A stretch of 64,000 bases of DNA from Actinomycetes bacterium (GCA_024641635.1 JAHECS010000011.1:1-64000), one strand, 5' to 3'. Shown: positions 35,606 through 43,690, counted from the first letter of the stretch. The notes: a model not told the origin generated them from the sequence alone. Numbers and translations: made by a program.

Positions 35606-36651
35606 CAGCGGGCGTCGGCCGGCGCGTCAGGCGCCGGCGGCCGGCACACGACGCCGACGAGCCCCCCTCCGCGGCCGTCGCCGTGGAGGGTGTACTCGCC
35701 GGTCGCGTAGGGGACCAGGACGACGTCGCCACGAGCAACCTGCAGCGAGCCGGCCGGGCTGGCCAGCACTCCCTGACCCTGGAGGACGAGGACGATCGCG
35801 AACCCGGCATCGACGCTGACAGGGCCTTGGGAGGCGTCGAACCGGTGAGCGCGGAAGTACGCATCGGCAGCCGCCGGCATGGTCGAGACGAGTCCGGCCC
35901 CCTCGATCGCCTCGTGCGGGATGACCAGTCGGTCGAGGTCCGAGTCGGAGACCGCGGACAGGTCGACGGCCTGGAGGGCCGTGTCGAACCCGAGATCGAG
36001 GTGCCCGTCGCGCGCGCCGTCGACGGCGAAGCCCTGCCACTCGAGCAGGATCGAGAGGTCGGTGGGCTCCTGGAGCTCGAGGACGAAGACCCCTGCCGCG
36101 ACCGTGTGCGGAAGGCCGGCCGGCACCAGCATCGCGTCCCCCGGACGCACGACGCGCGTGCGCAGCGCCGACATCAGCGCATCACTGTCTCGCTCACCCA
36201 CCCAGGTGGACACCTGAGGCAACGTCATCTGCTCGCGGAACCCCACGCCGACCTCCGCACCCTCGGGGGCGTCGAGCACGTACCAGGCCTCCGTCTTCCC
36301 GTGCGCCAGGCCCAGATGCGTGCGGGAGAAGGCCCGGTTCGGGTGCAGGTGGACGGGAAGTCGCTGGTCGAGGTCGAGCAGCTTGATCAGCACCTCCGTG
36401 CTCACCCCGTACCGCGCCACGTGGTCGGGACCGAGCCAGGCCTGCGGATCGGACTCGATCGCCTCCAGCAGGAGTCGCCCGTCGGGAAGGCGACTGAATC
36501 CCTGGGGGGCCTGTCCGAAACGCGCCGTGGTGGACCCGATCCACTCCTCGGGTCGCTGGGGGCCGCCCGGGCCGTGACGCAACTCGCCGATGCGGTCGCC
36601 GCCACGGTAGAAGTGGTCGAACTGGTTCACCGGCAGCAGCATCGGCATCAT
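35605..36651 (-). CDS. manA: Class I mannose-6-phosphate isomerase-like cupin
   Basis: The 348-residue protein shows zinc-ligand positions of type I phosphomannose isomerase: HLHPN (H101, H103), GKTEAWYVL (E121) and GLPHTV (H182). ManA interconverts fructose 6-phosphate and mannose 6-phosphate for cell-wall and glycan precursors. The protein is shorter than E. coli ManA (about 390 residues), and closeness to the broad-specificity isomerase branch leaves the substrate open. It lies 36 bases after dacB, in a mixed operon with peptidase and tRNA-modification genes. Confidence 0.8.
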   Translation of the reverse strand: MMPMLLPVNQFDHFYRGGDRIGELRHGPGGPQRPEEWIGSTTARFGQAPQGFSRLPDGRLLLEAIESDPQAWLGPDHVARYGVSTEVLIKLLDLDQRLPVHLHPNRAFSRTHLGLAHGKTEAWYVLDAPEGAEVGVGFREQMTLPQVSTWVGERDSDALMSALRTRVVRPGDAMLVPAGLPHTVAAGVFVLELQEPTDLSILLEWQGFAVDGARDGHLDLGFDTALQAVDLSAVSDSDLDRLVIPHEAIEGAGLVSTMPAAADAYFRAHRFDASQGPVSVDAGFAIVLVLQGQGVLASPAGSLQVARGDVVLVPYATGEYTLHGDGRGGGLVGVVCRPPAPDAPADAR

Positions 36652-36687
36652 CGCGTGCGTCCCATCCGTCGTCGGGTCACCAGTCGA

Positions 36688-38019
36688 TCACGAGCATCCG
36701 CACGTGGCCAGGCGGCTGGCGATGAGGTCCATTGTCTCCCGCACCCTCGGCAGCGAGGGCACCTTGTTGGCGATCATCGCGAAGACCAGGACCCGGCCGT
36801 CAGCGTCCTGCACCGTTCCCGCGAGGGCGCTCACTCCTGTCAGGGTCCCGGTCTTCGCATGCACGAAACCGCGACCAGGGCGAGTGGCGGCGGTCGAGAA
36901 CCGATCGGCCAAGGTGCCGGTCAGGCCCGCGACCGGGAGGCCGGGGGCGATGGGGGCGAGGTCGGCGTCCGCCTGCCGGACGACGTCGACCAGCAGGTCG
37001 GCCAGGACCCGGACCGGGATCTGGTTGCGTCCCGACAGGCCGCTGCCGTCGACGAGGTCCAGCCCGGTGACATCGATACCCAGGTCGGCCAGGACCTGGC
37101 TCGTCGCCTTCGCGCCGCCGGCGAAGGTGGGGGCCCCGAGCTTGGCACCGCCCACGAGGTGCGCCAGCGCCTCCGCATAGTCGTTCTCGGACTCGGTCAG
37201 CGTCCGCTCGACGATGTCGCCGACGGGAGCGGACTCGACCCGGGCCACCTCGGTTGCCTCCCCGGGTCTCCGGCCGGCCGCCACCGAGGAGACCTGCACA
37301 CCCTGCCCACGAAGGAGGGCGGCGAAGACCGTCGCCGCCTGGAGCGCGGGATCGTCGACGCGGGAACGGGACCCCGGGCTCGTCCTTGCCCCGTCGACGA
37401 CGAGAGCCGAGACCGGCGCCGCCACGCCCGCTGCCGGCCAGGAGCGGGACCACCCGGGTCCCAGCGACGCGCCGCGGAAGGCGGAGTCGTCGTAGACGAG
37501 TGCGACCGGCCCGGATGCGCCGACGGCAGCGGCGGCCGCGCGGGCCAGCTGCTTGAGCGAGGGGCTGCCGCCGGCGAGCGGATTGCCCCCGCCCGCACGC
37601 ACCAGAGTCGGGTCGCCGCCGCCGACCAGGTGCAGGGTGCTGCCGTCTCGATACACGATCGTCGGGATGCGGGCGCCCGGGCCGAGGACCTGAAGCGCGG
37701 CAGCCGCCGTGGCGAGCTTCGCGGACGAGGCCGGCACCCGGGGGGCATCGGCCGCGCGCGAGTACAGCTCGGTTCCGCTCACCGGGTCGATGACGAGGAC
37801 GGAGCCGTCGGCCAGGCCGGTGCGCGCGAGCCGTCCGATCTCTGCACGCACCCCGTCTGGAGTGGGAGCTGTTCCGCTCGACGACGGTCCGAGGGGCGCG
37901 AGGACGACCGGGGCCGGCGACGGCGGCGGGGCGCTGTCGGCCGCGGCGGCCGGGAGACCGCCGAGGCCCAGCCCGAGGACGAGGCAGGCGGCGGTCACCG
38001 GCATCACCAGTGCGCGCAC
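36688..38019 (-). CDS. dacB: D-alanyl-D-alanine carboxypeptidase/endopeptidase (PBP4 type)
   Basis: DacB trims or cleaves peptidoglycan stem peptides outside the membrane. The 443-residue protein starts at a GTG with GAGGAG 6-7 bases upstream and a signal peptide ([17 protein letters not shown], cleavage near AAA at 24-27). Active-site motifs are S98-x-x-K101 (PASSAKLAT), S277-E-N279 and K389-T-G391. The PBP4-type insertion domain lies between the first two. It is first in the minus-strand operon dacB-manA-metalloprotease-tilS-hpt and diverges from ppa. Confidence 0.94.
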   Translation of the reverse strand: MRALVMPVTAACLVLGLGLGGLPAAAADSAPPPSPAPVVLAPLGPSSSGTAPTPDGVRAEIGRLARTGLADGSVLVIDPVSGTELYSRAADAPRVPASSAKLATAAAALQVLGPGARIPTIVYRDGSTLHLVGGGDPTLVRAGGGNPLAGGSPSLKQLARAAAAAVGASGPVALVYDDSAFRGASLGPGWSRSWPAAGVAAPVSALVVDGARTSPGSRSRVDDPALQAATVFAALLRGQGVQVSSVAAGRRPGEATEVARVESAPVGDIVERTLTESENDYAEALAHLVGGAKLGAPTFAGGAKATSQVLADLGIDVTGLDLVDGSGLSGRNQIPVRVLADLLVDVVRQADADLAPIAPGLPVAGLTGTLADRFSTAATRPGRGFVHAKTGTLTGVSALAGTVQDADGRVLVFAMIANKVPSLPRVRETMDLIASRLATCGCS

Positions 38020-38120
38020 CGACCACTCCTCACGATGGGATGTACGGAACACTAAGGCACGCGCCGTGCGCGCCCGTACGCTCGGGCGTGGCCGGTCACC
38101 GCCGCCGACGAGGAGGATCC

Positions 38121-38624
38121 GTGGAACCGCTGGACTTCGACGTGACCATCGAGATCCCGGCCGGCAGCCGGAACAAGTACGAGATGGACCACGTCACGGG
38201 CCGCATCCGGCTCGACCGCATGCTGTTCACCTCCACCCGCTACCCCCACGACTACGGCTTCATCGACAACACCCTCGGCCTCGACGGAGATCCGCTCGAC
38301 GCCCTCGTGATGACGGCCGAGCCCACGTTCCCCGGCGTGCTGATCCGGTGCCGCGCCGTCGGGATGTTCCGGATGACGGACGAGGCAGGCGGCGACGACA
38401 AGGTCCTCTGCGTGCCGGCGGGCGACCCCCGCCTCGAGCACCTGCGGGACATCCACCACGTCGCCGAGTTCGATCGGCTGGAGATCCAGCACTTCTTCGA
38501 GGTGTACAAGGACCTCGAGCCGGGCAAGAGCGTCGAGGGTGCGACCTGGGTCGGTCGCACCGAGGCGGAGGCGGAGATCCGCGAGTCCTGGCTCCGATTC
38601 GACGAGACCGGCGGCCACCACTGA
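38121..38624 (+). CDS. ppa: Inorganic pyrophosphatase (family I)
   Basis: The enzyme splits pyrophosphate and so drives biosynthesis. The 167-residue protein matches the short bacterial type. It has [32 protein letters not shown], the metal-binding [10 protein letters not shown] (about 54-63), and [10 protein letters not shown]. The GTG at 38121 has a strong AGGAGG 4 bases upstream; residues before it in frame overlap dacB. A TACGCT -10-like box lies at 38087-38092. Confidence 0.97.
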   Translation: MEPLDFDVTIEIPAGSRNKYEMDHVTGRIRLDRMLFTSTRYPHDYGFIDNTLGLDGDPLDALVMTAEPTFPGVLIRCRAVGMFRMTDEAGGDDKVLCVPAGDPRLEHLRDIHHVAEFDRLEIQHFFEVYKDLEPGKSVEGATWVGRTEAEAEIRESWLRFDETGGHH

Positions 38625-38642
38625 GCGACCCTCACCGGGCAA

Positions 38643-38660
38643 GGTGAACACGCCGTGAAC
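38643..38660 (-). promoter_or_regulatory. PHO-box-like direct repeat before the small-protein operon
   Basis: On the minus strand GTTCACG and GTTCACC units lie 11 bp apart (plus-strand GGTGAAC at 38643 and CGTGAAC at 38654). This is the spacing of actinobacterial PhoP boxes and of the other three found near pit and pst in this window. It lies after ppa and 84 bases before the small-protein operon, immediately upstream of the 15-bp repeats. Confidence 0.5.
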
Positions 38661-38667
38661 ACCGGGT

Positions 38668-38712
38668 GTCTAGAAGTAGACCGTCTAGTGCTAGACTGTC
38701 TAGACCTAGACG
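38668..38712. repeat. Three tandem 15-bp palindromic repeats
   Basis: The units GTCTAGAAGTAGACC, GTCTAGTGCTAGACT and GTCTAGACCTAGACG follow each other without gaps. Each is an inverted repeat of the form GTCTAG-NN-CTAGAC plus one base; the first has one mismatch. A TAGACT -10-like hexamer (38692-38697) lies inside. The array is 15 bases upstream of the GTG of a two-gene operon whose second product is a small helix-turn-helix protein. It looks like a stack of operators read on one face every 1.5 turns. Confidence 0.75.
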
Positions 38713-38726
38713 AGAGGGGGCCCCTG

Positions 38727-38948
38727 GTGTTCTTCCGATTCCGCCGTGACCGGCGACCGACCGACCTGCTGACCACGATCTCCGACCGGGCCCATCGGGT
38801 GGTGTCGGAGTACGACGACGGCCTGTGCCGGTTCGTGCTCATGTGCCGTTGCGGCGCCCGGTACGACACCCCGTACATCGACGAGGCACTCGAGTACCAC
38901 GAGCTGCACGAGGTGCTCGCCCCCCTCGCCGACCAGCTGCAGCACTGA
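38727..38948 (+). CDS. Small Cys/His protein of unknown function
   Basis: I start the gene at the GTG 38727, which has GAGAGGGGG about 7 bases upstream, giving 73 residues; an in-frame ATG at 38655 would place the operator repeats inside the coding region. The protein is basic at the N-terminus and acidic after residue 50. Cysteines at 34, 40 and 42 (CRFVLMCRC) and His at 58 and 61 could bind a metal. No family is recognised. It is followed after 3 bases by the helix-turn-helix gene. Confidence 0.6.
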   Translation: MFFRFRRDRRPTDLLTTISDRAHRVVSEYDDGLCRFVLMCRCGARYDTPYIDEALEYHELHEVLAPLADQLQH

Positions 38949-38951
38949 CCC

Positions 38952-39173
38952 GTGGCCAAGCCGACAATCCGCTCCCAGGCGGACGCGACTGCCGCGCTCG
39001 ACGCGGCCGTCCGCCAGTGGAGGTCCGCCAAGAAGAGCGAACGGGCCGCCCGGGACGCGCTCGCCGCCCTCGTCAATGAGATCGTCCGGAAGGGCCTCAT
39101 GAACGAGAACAAGGTGGCCAAGGCCACCCAGATACCGCGGATGACCATCCGGAAGATGCTGGGGAAGACCTGA
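38952..39173 (+). CDS. Small helix-turn-helix protein
   Basis: The 73-residue basic protein starts at a GTG three bases after the previous stop. Residues about 8-50 form a long charged amphipathic helix (RQWRSAKKSERAARDALAAL). Residues about 52-72 read as a helix-turn-helix (KVAKATQIPRMTIRKMLG), as in small transposase-like or XRE-like DNA-binding domains. It could be the protein that binds the palindromes upstream, which is an inference from position. No enzymatic domain is attached. Confidence 0.65.
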   Translation: MAKPTIRSQADATAALDAAVRQWRSAKKSERAARDALAALVNEIVRKGLMNENKVAKATQIPRMTIRKMLGKT

Positions 39174-39262
39174 CGGCAGCCGGAGGGCGGATCGCCCCGG
39201 AAGGGGGACCTTCGTCACCCCAAGTCACGCACTTCGGCCCCATGGCCGATGCCGACGGTGCC

Positions 39263-39278
39263 ATACCTTGGGGGGTAT
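39263..39278. promoter_or_regulatory. CsoR/CstR-type operator overlapping the sqr promoter and start
   Basis: ATACCTTGGGGGGTAT has the same 16-bp length and ATACC/GGTAT ends as the site at 32919-32934, with a less perfect left half. The -10-like TACCTT (39264-39269) lies inside it. The ATG of sqr begins at its second-last base, 7 bases after the -10 box. Repressor binding would cover promoter and start together. Confidence 0.65.
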
Positions 39279-40524
39279 GAAAAAGCTTCTCGTCCTCGGC
39301 GGGGGAACCGCCGGTTCCATGGCCGCCAACAACCTGCGCCGCAAGCTGTCCGCCAGCGAGTGGGAGATCACCGTCGTCGACGCCGACGACAACCACCGGT
39401 ATCAGCCAGGCTTCCTGTTCATGCCCTTCGGCACCTACAAGCCGAACCAGGTCACCAAGAGCCGGCGCAAGGCACTCAACAAGGACGTGCCGCTCGTCTA
39501 CGGCGAGATCGACAAGGTCCTGCCCGAGGAGAATGCCGTCCTCCTGACCGACGGCCGTCGCCTCGACTACGACATGCTCATCATCGCCACCGGCGTCAGC
39601 CCGCGTCCCGACCAGACCGACGGGATGCAGGGCGACGAGTGGCGCAAGAGCGTCCACGAGTTCTACACCTACGAGGGCGCCGTCGCCCTCGCCCAGGCCC
39701 TGGAGAAGTTCGACGGTGGCCGGCTGGTGATCAACATCGTCGAGATGCCCATCAAGTGCCCGGTCGCCCCCCTCGAGTTCGCCTTCCTCGCCGACTCCTA
39801 CTTCAAGGATCGCGGAATCCGGAACAAGGTCGAGATGACCTACGTGACCCCGCTCCCCGGTGCCTTCACGAAGCCGATCGCGGCGGAGGCCTTCGGCAAC
39901 ACCCTCGAGGAGAAGGGCATTGCTGTCGAGCCCGACTACATGCTCATGGAGGTCGACAACGAGAAGAAGGCCCTCGTCTCGTATGACGAGCGCGAGGTGC
40001 CGTTCGACCTGCTCGTCACGATCCCGCTCAACATGGGCGCCGACTTCGTCGCGCGGTCCGGCCTCGGCAACGAGATCAACCTCGTCCCGGTCGACAAGTT
40101 CACTCAGGTGTCGAAGCAGTACGACAACATCTTCGCCCTGGGCGATGCGAACGACATCCCGGCCTCGAAGGCCGGCTCGGTCGCGCACTTCGAGATCGAC
40201 ATCTTCGTGGAGAACTTCCTCCTGTACATCGCAGGCAAGGAGATGACCCACAAGTTCGACGGCCACGCCAACTGCTTCATCGAGACAGGTGGCGGCAAGG
40301 CCATGCTCATCGACTTCAACTACGACTACGAGCCCCTGCCCGGCAAGTACCCGGTCGCAGGCATCGGCCCGATGAGCCTGCTCAAGCAGACACGGCTCAA
40401 CCACATGGGCAAGCTCGCCTTCAAGTGGGTCTACTGGAACATCCTCATTCCCGGTCGCCCCATGCCTGTACCCGCGCTCATGTCCACGGCCGGAAAGCGC
40501 ACCGACCTCATCGAATCCAAGTAA
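39277..40524 (+). CDS. sqr: Sulfide:quinone oxidoreductase-type flavoprotein
   Basis: The 415-residue protein has an N-terminal FAD motif LLVLGGGTAGSMAANNL and the family signature MPIKCPVAPLEFAFL with C161. ANCFIETGGGKAMLI holds C333, and NIFALGDANDIPASKAGSVAH holds the second FAD site. C161 and C333 are the only cysteines; they fit the redox pair of SQR, while the third cysteine of type I enzymes is absent. A C-terminal amphipathic region (KLAFKWVYWNILIPGRP) may bind the membrane. It should oxidise sulfide to sulfane sulfur and reduce quinone. It is first in sqr-DsrC-like-DsrE-like, probably from a leaderless mRNA. Confidence 0.88.
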   Translation: MKKLLVLGGGTAGSMAANNLRRKLSASEWEITVVDADDNHRYQPGFLFMPFGTYKPNQVTKSRRKALNKDVPLVYGEIDKVLPEENAVLLTDGRRLDYDMLIIATGVSPRPDQTDGMQGDEWRKSVHEFYTYEGAVALAQALEKFDGGRLVINIVEMPIKCPVAPLEFAFLADSYFKDRGIRNKVEMTYVTPLPGAFTKPIAAEAFGNTLEEKGIAVEPDYMLMEVDNEKKALVSYDEREVPFDLLVTIPLNMGADFVARSGLGNEINLVPVDKFTQVSKQYDNIFALGDANDIPASKAGSVAHFEIDIFVENFLLYIAGKEMTHKFDGHANCFIETGGGKAMLIDFNYDYEPLPGKYPVAGIGPMSLLKQTRLNHMGKLAFKWVYWNILIPGRPMPVPALMSTAGKRTDLIESK

Positions 40525-40536
40525 GGAGAGCACGAC

Positions 40537-40851
40537 ATGCCTACGACCACAATCAACGGTCGCGACGTCACGGTCGACGACGAGGGCTTCATGACCGTCT
40601 ACGACGAGTGGGACGAGGAGACCGGCAAGTCTCTCGCGGCCGCCATCGGCATCGACATGACCGACGAGCACTGGAAGGTCGTCCGCTTCCTGCGCGAGGA
40701 CTTCAAGGCCCAGGGCGCGACTCCCACGATCCGCCGCGTCTCCACCGCCGGTGGCGTCGACACCAAGCAGCTGTTCACGCTGTTCCCCAAGAAGCCGGCC
40801 AAGAAGATGGCCTACATCGCAGGGCTCCCGAAGCCTGCCGGCTGCGTCTGA
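40537..40851 (+). CDS. DsrC/TusE-family sulfur carrier (single C-terminal cysteine)
   Basis: The 104-residue protein has the DsrC fold pattern: GRDVTVDDEGFM, DEHWKVVRFLREDF, and the conserved end GLPKPAGCV with the penultimate cysteine C103. The second cysteine of true DsrC, about ten residues before it, is absent (AY at 92-93), as in TusE-like proteins. No dissimilatory sulfite reductase genes are present. It probably accepts persulfide sulfur from SQR or the DsrE-like protein next to it. AAGGAG lies 8 bases before the ATG; 12 bases separate it from sqr. Confidence 0.88.
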   Translation: MPTTTINGRDVTVDDEGFMTVYDEWDEETGKSLAAAIGIDMTDEHWKVVRFLREDFKAQGATPTIRRVSTAGGVDTKQLFTLFPKKPAKKMAYIAGLPKPAGCV

Positions 40852-40863
40852 GAGGCATCTGAC

Positions 40864-41373
40864 ATGACCGCAGTACAGGACATGGTCGTCCCGTCGTTCG
40901 ACGACGAGATCGAGACCGATCGCAAGCTGGCCATCATCTGCTCCAAGGGCAGTCTGGACATGGCCTACCCGGGGCTCATCCTGGGCAATGCCGCGCTGGG
41001 TGAGGGCGTCGAACTGCACCTCTTCTTCACCTTCTGGGGCTTCGACATGATCACCAAGGGCCGCATGGAGCACCTGGTGTTCTCCCCCGTGGGCAACCCG
41101 GCCACGCACATCCCCGCGGCCCTCGCGCCGCTGCCGGGCCTGGCCAAGATGGCCACCTCACAGATGCAGAAGGCCATGGAGGAGCTGGAGATCCCGCCGG
41201 TTCCCGAGTTCCTCGACCTCATCAAGGCGTCGGGTGGCCACCTGTGGGCCTGCCGGCTGAGCGCCGACATGAATCACCTCAAGAAGGAGGACCTCTACGA
41301 CGGTGTCGACGACATCATCAACGCGAGCGACTTCATCGAGATGACTGCCGGAGCCCAGCTCCTGTTCATCTGA
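40864..41373 (+). CDS. DsrE/DsrF-like (DsrE2-type) sulfur-relay protein
   Basis: The 169-residue protein shows KLAIICSKGSLDMAYPGLIL (about 21-40) followed by LHLFFTFWGFDM, and HLWACRLSADM with C130. This is the pattern of the DsrE2 group, in which a conserved cysteine carries persulfide. A second cysteine, C26, is also near the nucleotide-like loop. The Ala/Pro/Met-rich middle (about 80-110) is a probable amphipathic or membrane-associated helix. It ends the sqr operon 13 bases after the DsrC-like gene, before a strong hairpin. Confidence 0.85.
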   Translation: MTAVQDMVVPSFDDEIETDRKLAIICSKGSLDMAYPGLILGNAALGEGVELHLFFTFWGFDMITKGRMEHLVFSPVGNPATHIPAALAPLPGLAKMATSQMQKAMEELEIPPVPEFLDLIKASGGHLWACRLSADMNHLKKEDLYDGVDDIINASDFIEMTAGAQLLFI

Positions 41374-41388
41374 CCTCCCCACGAGGAC

Positions 41389-41420
41389 GAGGGGGCGCCA
41401 CCGCATGGTGGCGCCCCCTC
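41389..41420. terminator. Bidirectional hairpin between the sulfur and phosphate operons
   Basis: GAGGGGGCGCCACC (41389-41402) pairs perfectly with GGTGGCGCCCCCTC (41407-41420) around a GCAT loop. CCACGA outside pairs with TCGTGG at 41425-41430 across small internal loops. It lies between the convergent 3' ends of the DsrE-like gene and the minus-strand PstS-like gene. Confidence 0.85.
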
Positions 41421-41450
41421 GATCGTCGTGGGCCTCGGTCGGACCCGAGC

Positions 41451-42605
41451 TCAGCCGTCGGAGGGCTGCACCACCGCCGTGACCTTCAGGGGAGCGAACG
41501 TCTGGACCCGGATCGGCTCGGGCAGGGGCGTCACGCCGAAGGTCTCGAGGGATCCCTGTCCGGCCAGGCGCAGTGCGTACTGGGCAGTGGACAGCGGAAG
41601 CGGGTCGGCAGGGTCGTCGCAGACCATGAAGTGACCCATTCCCAGGATCGGCCAGCCGATCAGCGGCTGCCCCTCGGCCAGCACGATCTTCGACGAGGCA
41701 AGGTCGAAGTTCCCCTCGACCGGCACACCGCCGATGGCCGGGCTGGCGAACATGTTCCCCGCCTCGTCCGTCGTGATGGTCGTTGCCCCGGCACCGACCT
41801 TGAGCAGCTGGGTGTCATCCGGGCTGATCACGAGGTCCTGAACGGGGACCGACGCGACCGGGATGGCGGCGTTGACCGCGGTGAAGGCGGGGATGACCGA
41901 CACGGTGCCCTCCATGAGGGTGAGCTCGTCCATGAGCTCGAGCTGCGTGGCGAACGGCGTGCCCGTCGGGAGCGTGCCCGAGGCGCCACCGGGCCACGCT
42001 GCGGGGTCCGACACGGACAGCCACGCGGTCATCGCCTCGACGGCACCCTGTGAGGTGTCGCGCGTCAGGACGCTGATCTCGGGCAGCAGGGTGAGGTCGT
42101 AGTCGGGGTTGGCATCCGTGATGATCGGGTCCTCCCACGAGGTCACCGAGCCATCGAGGATGCCGGCGATCGCCTGGGGGGTGAGCACCAGGCCCTCGAG
42201 TCCGATGACGTCGTAGGCGAGGGCGACGGCATAGGCGAAGGCCGGGACGACGATCACCTGCCCGGCGGGGCAGGCATCTGCGGCGAACGCGCTCTGCTCC
42301 TCGGCGGTTGGCGCATGGTCGACGAGCTGGAGCGCAGCGTCCGGGCGGTCGGTGAACTCCGTGATCCCTTGGTCGGGGCACACCCCCGCAAGGCTGGCTC
42401 CGACGGCGTCCATCGAACCGAGGAAGTCCTCGGGCACGTTGACGTCGAGGTTGCCGGTCTGACAGGTGATCTGGTCCTCCGCCTGGGCGGCCAGGACATC
42501 AGGAGGCAGGGGCGGAGTGCATGCGGCCAGGGCCAGGCCCGCCGCAGCGATGAGGACGATGCCCCGGGTGGTCGTGCTGTTCCGGGGCATCGTCCTCATC
42601 CTCAT
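41451..42605 (-). CDS. PstS-like substrate-binding lipoprotein
   Basis: The 384-residue protein has a signal ending in the lipobox LAAC (C29), so it should be membrane-anchored outside the cell. The rest is a PBP-like periplasmic-binding fold related to PstS, with AYDVIGLEGLVLTPQAIAGIL, LTRDTSQGAVEAMTAW and VSVIPAFTAVNAAI. It differs clearly from the neighbouring PstS. Several in-frame ATGs lie within the first six codons, so the exact start is uncertain. It is last in pstC-pstA-pstB-pstS-this gene and may bind phosphate or a phosphorus compound for the same permease. Confidence 0.75.
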   Translation of the reverse strand: MRMRTMPRNSTTTRGIVLIAAAGLALAACTPPLPPDVLAAQAEDQITCQTGNLDVNVPEDFLGSMDAVGASLAGVCPDQGITEFTDRPDAALQLVDHAPTAEEQSAFAADACPAGQVIVVPAFAYAVALAYDVIGLEGLVLTPQAIAGILDGSVTSWEDPIITDANPDYDLTLLPEISVLTRDTSQGAVEAMTAWLSVSDPAAWPGGASGTLPTGTPFATQLELMDELTLMEGTVSVIPAFTAVNAAIPVASVPVQDLVISPDDTQLLKVGAGATTITTDEAGNMFASPAIGGVPVEGNFDLASSKIVLAEGQPLIGWPILGMGHFMVCDDPADPLPLSTAQYALRLAGQGSLETFGVTPLPEPIRVQTFAPLKVTAVVQPSDG

Positions 42606-42634
42606 GCTGCTAGTGAACTACCGATCGGGTGGTT

Positions 42635-43690
42635 CTACTTGATCTTGTTCATCAGGACCACGGCCTTGGCCAGGACCTTGCCACCCACCGGGACGTAGCC
42701 CAGCGACGCGGCGCGGGACGGGCCGCACTTCTGCAGGACGTACGAGGCGAACTGGCGGATGCCGAGCCCGTTGGGACCCTTGCCGTCGGTGCGGGCCAGC
42801 ATGTAGCTGAAGATGGCCGCCGGGTAGGCGCCGCGTGCCCTGAGCTTGTAGTTCAGGTTGACCAGGCCGTTCGAGGCGAGGTTCGTCTGGTTCGCCAGGT
42901 TCTTGGCGGCCGAAGCGGATGACGGGGCGACGAACTCACCGTAGGCGTTCTGGATACGCGCCGACGGGTAGCCCTTGGCGTCGCCGAAGTCCACGTAGCC
43001 GATCGCACCAGGCTTGCCTGCGACAAGCGACAGAACGGCCGCGTTGTCCTTGCCCGAGACCGAGTTCGTCGGGGGGCGACCGCCCGGGAACGCCGTCGAG
43101 AAGTCATCCTGCACCTTCGACCAGATGGTCGGGGCCCAGGCATTCAGGTACTGGAGGGTGTTGTTGGACGTGCCGGAGTTGCCGGAGCGATAGGCCACGG
43201 TCACCCGCAGGTTCGGGATGGCGGTGGCGATGCGCGGGTTGTCCTTGAGGATCTCCGGCGCGCGCCAGGTCTTCAGGTTGCCGGAGAGGAGCTTGCTGAG
43301 TGTCGTCTGCTTGAGCTGGATCGAGGAGCCGAGCGAGCGCCCCGTCGTCGTGCTCTTGAGATTGATCGGGAACGCGATCGCGCCGCCGATGTTGGGGATG
43401 TACTCCCAGTCGAAGGACGGCTCGCCGCCGGAGTACTTGCTGTCGGTCTGGCCGTAGTCGAAGACTCCCTTGGTGAAGTTCGACTTGCCGGTGCCCGAGC
43501 CGGTCGACGTGTACTGGATCGTGACGTTCTTCTGCGACGCGTTGAAGTCCGCAGCGCACTGGGAGATGAAGGGGAACGGGAAGGAGGCTCCTCCACCACT
43601 GATGGTTTCGGCCGCCTGGGCCGGGACAGCGAGGGCGACCGTCGAGGCGGCTACCGCAGTGCTGGCCAGAATCGCGAGAGTGCGACGCAC
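42635..43690 (-). CDS. pstS: Phosphate ABC transporter substrate-binding protein PstS
   Basis: PstS delivers phosphate to PstCAB. The 351-residue protein begins with a Sec signal (LAILASTAVAASTVALAVPAQA, cleavage about residue 27). ETISGGGASFPFPF, TGSGTGKSNFTKG and YRSGNSGTSNNTLQYL are phosphate-loop segments of the family. There is no lipobox cysteine, so the mature protein would be soluble outside the membrane, unusual for a Gram-positive cell. The GTG start has AAGGAG 6 bases upstream. A PHO box at 43804-43821 precedes it. Confidence 0.93.
   Translation of the reverse strand: MRRTLAILASTAVAASTVALAVPAQAAETISGGGASFPFPFISQCAADFNASQKNVTIQYTSTGSGTGKSNFTKGVFDYGQTDSKYSGGEPSFDWEYIPNIGGAIAFPINLKSTTTGRSLGSSIQLKQTTLSKLLSGNLKTWRAPEILKDNPRIATAIPNLRVTVAYRSGNSGTSNNTLQYLNAWAPTIWSKVQDDFSTAFPGGRPPTNSVSGKDNAAVLSLVAGKPGAIGYVDFGDAKGYPSARIQNAYGEFVAPSSASAAKNLANQTNLASNGLVNLNYKLRARGAYPAAIFSYMLARTDGKGPNGLGIRQFASYVLQKCGPSRAASLGYVPVGGKVLAKAVVLMNKIK

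Noticed and set aside
34545-35864. Extension of TilS through the metalloprotease region
   Set aside because: Out-of-frame reading of the metalloprotease and manA genes; TilS motifs begin only after 34544.
35587-38055. Open frame of 822 codons antisense to manA and dacB
   Set aside because: Both genes on the other strand have intact catalytic motifs; this product has none.
38668-38712. The 15-bp repeats as a CRISPR or replication iteron
   Set aside because: Units are contiguous without spacers, only three, and sit at a promoter with no replication or cas genes nearby.
39097-41109. Open frame of 670 codons antisense to the sqr operon
   Set aside because: Repeated Leu/Val/Asp/Gly/His shadow composition; sqr is clearly the coding strand.
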